Source: Calliopum simillimum
Lineage: Eukaryota; Arthropoda; Insecta; Diptera; Lauxaniidae
NCBI GenBank assembly: GCA_951812925.1
Contig: OX638372.1
Span: 68,713,407-68,777,406 of the forward strand
Direction: 5' to 3'
Length of the DNA: 64,000 nucleotides
Notes under the pieces: generated by a model
Database searches by the model: none
What the model was told of the DNA's origin: nothing
What the model saw: only the letters and a program-made list of their open reading frames with translations
Program-made: the position numbers and the translations under genes
In this document: piece after piece, positions 57,021 through 64,000 of the stretch
Position numbering within the stretch: the first letter of the stretch is position 1
Layout of the letters: each line of letters opens with the position of its first letter

Positions 57021-57448
57021 GTTATGTTTTGAACGGCGTATACTATTTCAAAATAAGATATATTTATCCAAAGTAAAATTGGATGGAGTTTGTCAACCGA
57101 TACATAAAACGTGAGTTGGCTCCCTAATAATGATCTTGTAGAAACTTGTGCTCTGATGATTAATTTTAAATGGTTGTAGGTTAATAGTCTCAATATATCT
57201 GTGGCAAAAAGGTAACGGCTTAAGTCGATATTCGGTAAAAAAGCAAAGCAACTTAAATAATGATTTAATCAATAATATAATAAATATACAATCAAACAAA
57301 CAAACAAAAAACCCAAAAACAATAATCACAATCCCATTAATTTTAATTCATGTGCATGAATGCAACAACAAATATTTTGTTGTCACATGTGTACATATAT
57401 GCCCACACACAAATTTATCCATAAGACCGGTCGGCCGCGGCTCACGAC

Positions 57449-57490
57449 TATAAAAGCGCGGCGTAAATCACAGAAGAGAGGCAGTCACAG
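57449..57490 (+). promoter_or_regulatory. LTR core promoter: TATA box and start-like element
   Basis: TATAAAA at 57449-57455 is followed about 32 bp on by GGCAGTCAC, compatible with an insect initiator. Both features and their spacing are kept in the inverted copy (TATAAAA complement at 20146-20152, GGCAGTCACAGCC complement at 20109-20123), while the flanks differ. Confidence 0.6.
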
Positions 57491-57614
57491 CCATACCTTC
57501 AGTGCGACAACATCAAAATTAAAAAAAAATAATTTTGATGTTTTAAATATTGAATGTCAAAAGGTAAAAGTGCAAAGGCCTCGTATTCCTATGTATCTTA
57601 GGGTAGTTTGTTAA

Positions 57615-57864
57615 ATTGTAGTTCGCCTGGAAGATCGTGTATAGCCCACACAAAGGCTCCTGGCACCTTAAGTGACCAGAGATTTATCCACGGTGCTGGA
57701 TACTCATTATAGTATCATTTCAGTACCCGTGGTCATAGGATTGTAGTTCGCTTGGAAGATCGTGTATATCTCCCAGAAAGGCTGCTGGCACCTTAAGTGT
57801 CCAGATACTTATTCACAGGGCTAGATGATCTTTATAGTATCGCTCCAAAGTACCCGTAGTCAAT
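57615..57864 (+). repeat. 125 bp tandem duplication inside the LTR
   Basis: ATTGTAGTTCGCCTGGAAGA starts at 57615 and ATTGTAGTTCGCTTGGAAGA at 57740. Both continue with ATCGTGTATA, CTGGCACCTTAAGTG, ATAGTATC and GTACCCGT. The units differ at about 10-15 percent of positions. Confidence 0.9.
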
Positions 57865-58809
57865 AACGAATCCGTAGTCACCTGAAAGACTTTGCCATAG
57901 AATCAAGGATTGCGCACAGGAAAACATTCCGGAAAAGAGGAATTCCGCCAGCCACAATGCTAGTGTTCCGGCGAAAATTAAGAAAATTGAATAAATTAAA
58001 CTAAAATTATCCAATTGTAAACTCTTTTTTATAAAGAACCGATAAATCAATAAATAAATATAAAAAAAAAATAATTTGTAATTGAAAATAAGATAAATAA
58101 AAATGAAATATTTTGTTAACTGAAAGTTTTGGATTGTCTTTTAGTCTGACCCTGGACTCCGCTGACGCCTACCTCAGCCCAATGCCAAAACAATCGTTAT
58201 AATATTGGGTGCACAACTTAAAAACCGGTATTTTTTAGCGAAATTTGATGCTTTGTTGTGGAAAAATGTTACAATATATTTTATTCAAAGTATTGTCCAT
58301 TGGAAGCTACAATATTTCCCCATCTTTCAGGCAATTTATGAATTCCATCCCAAAAAAATTGCGCCGGCTTGGCGGCCAAAAATGATTCGAGCCAATTTTC
58401 GATATCTTGAACTTAAGTGAAGCGTATTCCTGATAGGGCATTCTGCATCGATCGGAACAAATGGTACACGGAAAAAAATTTATTTCTCATAAATTTTACC
58501 AGATTTTCAAGTCAGAATAGTGACAACTTTACACCGAAGCAAGATTTACCTTACTGTTTTAGTCAATTCAGATTGTTCGAATGACCTCACAGTCTAGTAA
58601 TTTTAATGAAAAAATTGGCGTGATATTTACCTTACTGTATAGTTCAAACAACAAAAAAAAAAAACAAAAAAAAAAATGAACTGACCGGCGCACAATGGGA
58701 GGGTTTGTATGGAACGGCGGTCATATATAGTAATAATAGAGCTAGGCTATTGAGATTTGGTACAGATGTTTTTTACATTAAAATAATAAAAATCTGTGAA
58801 TATGAACAA

Positions 58810-59390
58810 AATCCGCCGACGGACACGCCTACCTCCCATACAAAGTTGGGGCGTGGTCCGAATTTTTTTTCAAAATGGGTATCAATTTTCAATAACTTGA
58901 CCCCGCTTATTTCAAAAATGTTAAAAATTTTGCGCTATCTTTTATAGTTTTCAAGATATGAGGAATAAACGAAAATCTACTTTATAAAAAATAGATTTTG
59001 TTTGTTTGTGTATTTGTCCCTTATTAACTCGGAAACCCCAAGTAACCGATTTTAAAAAAGTTTTTATATTATGCTAGTACAAAAAAGGGCTAAGCTATAT
59101 ACTAAAAAAGTGAGCGGTGCCACGCCCCCCAAAAAATTGACTTATCATTTCACCGAAACTCTTTGACGCAGATAAATGAGATTTGGTAAATGTTTAAAAA
59201 TCATCAGGACAAATAATGTTCCTAGGACAAATGGGCGGTGCCACGCCTTCAAAAAAAAAACTCATCATATTTCTGAAAATATTTGACGAAGATAGATATT
59301 ATTTGGTATATATGAAAAGACCATCAGAACAAATAATCCGCACTAGAAAAATGGGCAGTGCCACGCCTACCAAAAAATTAATTTATTTTA
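58810..59390 (+). repeat. Tandem-like array with GTGCCACGCC words, about 120 bp period
   Basis: GGCGTGGTCCG (58849), GCGGTGCCACGCCCCCC (59110), GGGCGGTGCCACGCCTTC (59230) and GGGCAGTGCCACGCCTAC (59352) recur with GACAAATAATGTTC / CATCAGAACAAATAAT blocks between. The GTGCCACGCC word is shared with the mini-me-like element at 38.4-39.2 kb. Confidence 0.7.
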
Positions 59391-59907
59391 ATTAGTTTTT
59401 TCATTTAATTGCAACACCTCTTGAGCTTCTGGTGATAACTCTTTATATTTTTTATCACGTTTTACTCGGATTTGGCTAATAATCGGATCAGAAGAGATCA
59501 GCATGTAATGCAAAACGTCTTCGTTGTTTGCTACTCTAGAGCACAATCTGCTGTTGTGTTACCTAGCGCTTTTAAAAACTTTGTTTGATGCTTCCTGAGC
59601 TTTTTCAGAAAGACTACCAATTGGTATTTGAAGTGCTTGTATGATATTATACCAATTATAATGTTTTTTCTATAGCCTTCAACATGCTCTTGGATTATTT
59701 TAAGAAAGGGTGAGTCCCAAGGGGGATTTAAAGGAGGAAATATACCCCTTACCTGTCACACTTCTCTTAAAAAATTTTTTTTTTGGAATTTAAGAAGACT
59801 GTATGCTTAAAATTGATAAATATATTGTAAAACGTTGCAGAATGTAAAGAAATAAAAATATTTTTTTTCTCAAAAACTGCTACAGGAAAAAATTCATAGA
59901 AAAAAAA

Positions 59908-60383
59908 GTTCTCAAAAAAGGCAGTAGGGACTTTGCATATCGATTAAGCTTACTTGGCCACATATTATATTGAAAAATAATGAAAATCAGAAAATGTGTT
60001 TTTTTTTTTTTTAATGTCAAAGTTTGTACAATTTATCGATTTTGGCTTTTTGAGCTTAAATTTTCGAAAAATCACCATAATTCACCTATCATACATAAAA
60101 ACTCAAACAAATATTTTTTTAAAAGCTAAATGCTTGTACTTTTTGACAAAATGCTATCTTGATATATTTCGATGCAAACGAATTAAAAATAGCGTTCCAA
60201 AAAAGTCAACTTATTTTGTGCCGTCAAAAACCACAATATGAAAAAGTTTATAAAAAAAAAAGTTCTCAAAAAAGGCAGTAGGGACTTTGCATATCGATTA
60301 AGCATACTTGGCCACATATTATATTGAAAAGTAATGAAAATCAGAAAATGTGTTTTTTTTTTTTTAATGTCAAAGTTTGCAAT
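59908..60383 (+). repeat. Direct repeat: two copies of about 120 bp, 350 bp apart
   Basis: GTTCTCAAAAAAGGCAGTAG with GGACTTTGCATATCGATTAA and GTAATGAAAATCAGAAAATG occurs at 59910-60026 and again at 60261-60383 with only a few differences. The sequence between is AT-rich and includes an 81-codon frame with no motif. High identity suggests a recent duplication inside the 2.8 kb element. Confidence 0.92.
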
Positions 60384-60751
60384 TTTTCCATTTGTACCAT
60401 TTTTTTTTAAATATTTGAAAAACCACTATAACTCACATAAAATCGGCAAAAAAAAATAAAAATATTTTTAACAAAGTAGGAACAATATACTTTCTAACGA
60501 TATGCTACATTAGTGGATCGGGCTTAAAACAAATTAACTAGAGCGTTTATCCAGCAGTTCCTAATTTTAAAAGTTCTGTAGAGCATTTTTTCTGTTTAAA
60601 GTCTAACTTTGGGCTCACTGCGTTGCTAAGCCAAAACAAACTTTTAAACTTTTATAGTTTTTTTTCCCGTCCCTAAGTATTATCTGACGATTGGCGTAAA
60701 AACTTTTTAATCCATAGCACTTTCAAATTTTACCTATTTATGGCCACAATC

Positions 60752-60832
60752 TCCCATTGTGCGGCGCCGGGATACGAACCTTGGCCCTTCCGATCGGAAG
60801 TCAGATACATATCCACTGGGCTGCTTCCACAT
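60752..60832 (-). tRNA. tRNA-like pseudogene or tRNA-derived repeat
   Basis: The minus strand reads GTGGAAGCAGCCCAGTGGAT, then ATGTATCTGACTTCCGATCG, then GAAGGGCCAAGGTTCGTATC and CCGGCGCCGCACAATGGGAG. An A-box-like block (AGCCCAGTGGATA), an anticodon-arm-like stretch TCTGA-CTTCCGA-TCGGA and a B-box-like GGTTCGTATCC follow one another with roughly tRNA spacing. The layout is closest to an arginine tRNA (which has TCTGACTTCGGATCAGA), but the loop would give anticodon TCC. The T-stem and acceptor do not pair well. It is therefore a pseudogene or the head of a tRNA-derived SINE-like unit inside the 58467-61262 element. Confidence 0.5.
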
Positions 60833-61267
60833 ATGATGTAGAAGCAAAAAAATTTGTATATGAAGAAAATGTCTGTCCAAAAATATAAATTGTTACTAAA
60901 ATTATAAAAGTCAAAATGACTCTATATTTTGGTGGTACTTACCTTACTCGCGTAAGGTGAAAATTATGATACTCATTTTTGTGCGTGAAAAAAATTTAAG
61001 TTATTTTGACTAGAATTATAAAATCAAATTGACCACACATTTTTTTTCTGAAAGTGCAAATTACCTTACATATAGTCAAATGTAGGAAATTTGTAGTAAA
61101 TATTCCTTTATTATTTAACTACATTTTATTTGTAGATTTGACTTTACGGACCCATCAAATAGTTCACACGTAAGGTAATTTATACTTGAAATTTAGTGTT
61201 GATTACTTCAATTTTTCGACTAGCCAATATAGTAAAAATTATTATACGTATTTTTCTCCGTGTAGTC

Positions 61268-61366
61268 TGATGGTGCAAGGTCTGGGCTATGTGAAGCGTA
61301 TTCCTGATAGGGCATTCTGCATCGATCGGAACAAATGGTAGTCTGATGGTGCAAGGTCTGGGCTAT
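61268..61366. repeat. 76 bp tandem duplication within the mariner
   Basis: The unit runs GTGAAGCGTATTCCTGATAG, GGCATTCTGCATCGATCGGA, ACAAATGGTAGTCTGATGGT, GCAAGGTCTGGGCTAT. The intact unit is at 61292-61366. The other is split by the 2.8 kb element into 58420-58466 and 61265-61291. The duplication therefore came first. Confidence 0.88.
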
Positions 61367-62290
61367 AAGGCGGGTGAGCCAAAACTTCCCATCCACTATT
61401 TTCCAAATAGTTTTTCACGGGTCTTGCAACATACGGCCGAGCGTTGTCATGATGAAAAATTATTGCTTCGTGTCTGGTCGCATTTTCCGGGCGTTTTTCG
61501 ATGATGGCACGCTTCAAACGTATTAATTGTGTTCGGTACAGGTCACCTATGATTGTCTGGCCCGATTTCAACAACTCATAATATAACGGCCCCTTCTGAT
61601 CCCACCAAATACACAGCATAACCTTGGCGCCATGGATATTTGGCTTCGAGGTTGATTTGGCTTGTTGGCCGGGTTTCACGTATGACTTTTTGCGCTTGGG
61701 ATTGTCATAATGGATCCATTTTTCATCACCAGTCACAATCCGATGCAAAAATGATTTGTTTTTATGGCGCTCAAGCAGCATTTCAGACATACAGAAGCGC
61801 CGTTCAACGTCTCTCGGCTTCAACTCATAGGGGACTTTGCTTCTGAATGTATCCGGCGGCTTTCAAACGTTTCGAAATGGCTTGCTGAGTCACTCCCAAC
61901 GATTTGGCAAGCTCGTCTTGTGTTTGACACGAATCTTCATCGAGTAGCTTCTCTAATTCTTCGTCTTCATACTTTTTTGGCTGTCCTGGGCGTTCTTTGT
62001 CTTTGATGTCTAAATCGGCACTTTTGAAGCGTTAAAACCATTCAAAACACTGTGTTTTTCCTAAAGCATCGTCGCCATAAACTTCTACAAGCAAACTGTG
62101 ACTTTCCGCAGCAGTTTTCTTTGCAAAAAAATGACCCAACAGAACCTCCCGCAAATGCTGTCTTTTTCTCGAATTTTCGAAGTTATTCATCGTGAAAAAT
62201 AATAATGATGCACACAAGATAAAATTGTTTTGTTGACTGATTTTGACAGCTGTCAAATGTACCTTCAAAATGACATATATATAAAGCAGT

Positions 62291-63009
62291 TTTTCCTTCC
62301 TGCCACAGATATATATTCCATTTCTACGTTCAAAAGCGGAATCTTCCTTTCCATCGCAAATATTTCATAGACTATTAAATTTACGATTGTGGAACTCGGT
62401 AAACCTTTAAGCTAATAGCATTGTTTACTAATTTATCACACGGAGTTTTTAATACTTTTCTAAAAAGTTATATGTTTTCATCGAAAAAATGAGCCACAGT
62501 CGCTTAAAGATTGTACGCGTGAAACTGATTAAATTTTGCAGAATAAATGCGCATTGCAACTTTATCATGTGATAACAAACATGCACAAATTGTTAACAAA
62601 AAAAACTTTTCCTTATACAGCACATTTGCACCCTAGAAAATTTATTTATATGCATATGTTCATATGTATTCTCTTCAACACTTAAGACTTCAACTCCAAC
62701 TGAACATCACTATTTAGATTGATGCAACTTTTGGCAACATCTGTTGGTGATGTTCGGCTCTTATCTTTGTCACTTTCATCACATGCTGAATTCACCTTAT
62801 GCAAATATCATTATTATTTCTTTCTTTTATGGTGTGCCGAATTCTATAGATGGTGCTGCATACTTGCAAGGAGTGAATTGCAGAATTGATATTTAACTCA
62901 GTTGTTAGATGGCGCTGCTTATGTGTGAACTTGACTTAACTTTATATTTAAATTTGTGTAGCCTTTTTGAAGTGTATTATGATGTAAGTGTAAACTAAAA
63001 ATTAGCAAA
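62291..63009. other. No gene recognised
   Basis: AT-rich DNA without TIRs. The repeated words GATGTTCGG / GATGGTGCTGCATAC / GATGGCGCTGCTTATG near 62740-62920 are too few to call an array. Confidence 0.45.
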
Positions 63010-63186
63010 AAAACTAGTAAGGATGTTATAGTTGGTCTGGCCAAAAATTAAATACCCTACACTGCAGAATTTTGAAAATTTTACTTGTATGGCAGATGCT
63101 TTGCTTTCTTGACCGAACTCACTAAGCCACGCCTCCTTCTCTCCGTTACAAACGGAAAGTCAAATTGAATATACCCTACGTGTGAA
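63010..63186 (+). repeat. Mini-me-like repeat, internally deleted copy
   Basis: The start ACTAGTAAGGATGTTATAGT with TCTGGCCAAAAATTAAATAC and the end GCCACGCCTCCTTCTCTCCG with TTACAAACGGAAAGTC and AATATACCCTACGTGTG match the two ends of the 38404-39200 element. The middle, including the microsatellite and the ACGGACATGG block, is missing. Confidence 0.72.
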
Positions 63187-64000
63187 AACGACGTTCAGCC
63201 CGAATCCACACATAACAGAACGTAACACAAGCTAGAAATATAATAAACGTAACTACAAACAAAAAGTATTGTGTTATGCACTGTTAAGACAATAAAGAGA
63301 TTCACGTGTATTCTACGTAGCTGTTAATAGAACTATAAGGAAGATTCGTGTATAGCAGAAAATAAAGATAACACTAGTTTACAAATGATTAAAAAAAATT
63401 TCAACTGTAGGTGCCACTATTCATTTCCTATGTAAAATTGTCTGCTGATTGCGAAAATCAAATTATTTCTTTCACGTCGTTTTCGAGACTCCGATCATTT
63501 TCGGACCAAAAAAAAAAGATGGTTCCACTTAACTACATATATCTCTCGATCTAATATAAGTACTTATATGCTTAGGCGTTCTATATGTCAAAATAAAGGT
63601 AGTTAATTTACCTATAAACAACACTCACTACACTTTTTGGTTAGGTTGTTAGTTTCGGCAAAATAATTTTTAAAAAAATCATAATTAACTACAAATTTAT
63701 ATAAGAAAAAACTTCGTAAAAAATTATTTTGTTCTTTTATATCATAATATATATTTTTTGAATAAATGAAGATACCTTTTAAGAATATCGATTAAGAAAT
63801 GGAAACTTCTTAACCCATTATATCTTGTATTTAAGGGTCTTTTTCACCCCATTTTCCAAAAACAGTATTATGATGTGTAAAAAAAAAATACTTCAAAAAA
63901 TTTCATTAGGAGTCACCAAAGATGAGCAATACTTAAAACTTAAGAATAGTGCAAAAAAGGTTATAGACGAAATTTTGGTGTTCCTTATTTATTCTATTTT
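63187..64000. other. No gene recognised; right edge shares a repeat with 52 kb
   Basis: AT-rich. From about 63795 to the window end the sequence resembles 51983-52340 in blocks of both orientations (TTAACCCATTATATCTTG direct, AAACTTAAGAATAGTGC inverted), so a foldback-type repeat is probably cut by the window edge. Confidence 0.45.

Larger units (their letters stand above)
57430..58199 (+). mobile_element. LTR or 5' end of a retrotransposon, plus orientation
   Basis: It matches the LTR at 17800-20388 in opposite orientation. Shared blocks are ACTATAAAAG (57447), GAGGCAGTCACAGCC (57479), GCGACAACATCAA (57503), AGTGCAAAGGCCTCGTATTC (57570) and GAAAGTTTTGGATTGTCTTT with CAATCGTTA at the 3' end. 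The U3 upstream of the TATA box does not match the other copy. A 125 bp tandem duplication lies inside. The 3' end is immediately followed by a mariner element, so no primer-binding site or internal region remains here. Confidence 0.65.
58467..61262. mobile_element. 2.8 kb TIR element inserted in the mariner, TA duplication
   Basis: The ends CACGGAAAAAAATTTATTTC and (right, complement) CACGGAGAAAAATACGTATA are flanked by TA at 58465-58466 and 61263-61264. Precise excision with one TA would restore ACAAATGGTAGTCTGATGG, exactly the sequence of the neighbouring duplicate at 61330-61348. The interior holds a tandem array with GGTGCCACGCC words, a direct repeat of about 120 bp, a tRNA-like stretch and GCACAATGGGAG in opposite orientations near both ends (58691 and 60755). 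No transposase was recognised. Confidence 0.85.
58281..62190 (-). pseudogene. Mariner transposase (Mos1-like DD34D), interrupted
   Basis: It starts MNNFENSRKRQHLREVLLGH with the first helix-turn-helix, and has an in-frame stop after FEWF. It then continues RFKSADLDIKDKERPGQPKK, LGVTQQAISKRLKAAGYIQK, and after a one-base frameshift YELKPRDVERRF. The catalytic domain is open: VTGDEKWIHYDNPKRKKSYV, then HHDNARPYVARPVKNYLENS and HPPYSPDLAPSDYHLFRSM, with 34 residues between the last two Asp. The coding region is broken near 61290 by a 76 bp duplication and the 2.8 kb insert. It resumes at about 58415-58281 with QDIENWLESFLAAKPAQFFW and IHKLPERWGNIVASNGQYFE before a TAA stop. Of the transposases in the window this keeps the most complete catalytic domain. 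Confidence 0.93.
58203..62290. mobile_element. Mariner (DD34D) element interrupted by a 2.8 kb insertion
   Basis: The left end TTGGGTGCACAACTTAAAAA is a mariner-type terminus that follows directly on the LTR end CAATCGTTA. The transposase runs on the minus strand from 62190 to 58281. The right terminal repeat was not found, so the right edge is approximate. A 76 bp internal tandem duplication predates the insertion at 58467-61262. Confidence 0.78.

Overview
This window looks like repeat-dense, gene-poor DNA from an insect, most likely a higher fly. The base composition is very AT-rich. Every recognisable protein fragment is an arthropod-type transposase or a Copia polymerase. CATACATATGTATG-type microsatellites and a fly-style (CCAG)n mini-me-like repeat are present. 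The higher-fly assignment is inference from repeat style, not from a diagnostic gene. No intact host gene was found; the only candidate is a 36-codon frame at 40456-40566 in a GC-richer, repeat-poor stretch. LAYOUT. 1-3.6 kb: a dead Tc1/mariner-superfamily transposase split by a 1.7 kb palindromic (foldback) element. 4-9.3 kb: a TIR element, then two pogo-like elements nested one in the other. 10.5-13.7 kb: a Tc1-like element folded head to head, a 166 bp MITE with a perfect 8 bp duplication, and a Copia pol remnant. 15.2-16.3 kb: a third pogo-like element. 17.8-20.4 kb: an LTR split by a foldback element. 22.9-30.7 kb: foldback repeats, a mariner remnant and tandem arrays. 32.1-37.2 kb: four foldback elements almost end to end, followed directly by a fourth pogo-like family (37.2-38.1 kb). 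38.4-39.2 kb: a mini-me-like repeat. 39.2-40.9 kb: the only stretch resembling gene-flanking DNA. 41.5-48.7 kb: a deleted mariner, dispersed repeats and a Tc1/mariner-superfamily transposase split by a hAT-like element. 51.2-57 kb: more foldback and TIR elements. 57.4-62.2 kb: a second copy of the LTR, then a mariner interrupted by a 2.8 kb element carrying a tRNA-like stretch. RELATIONSHIPS. The genes do not form a pathway; the window is a stratigraphy of insertions. In two places deleting the insert plus one copy of its target duplication restores an older transposase frame (1834-3538 and 47370-48485), and a third insert (58467-61262) has a clean TA duplication. All transposases are broken by stops, frameshifts, internal deletions or lost catalytic residues. 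MAIN THEMES. (a) Several pogo-like families share one terminal grammar: GGGGAA-type ends plus short reiterated subterminal words that differ between families. (b) There are about ten long-armed foldback elements. (c) Two short sequence modules recur in otherwise unrelated repeats.
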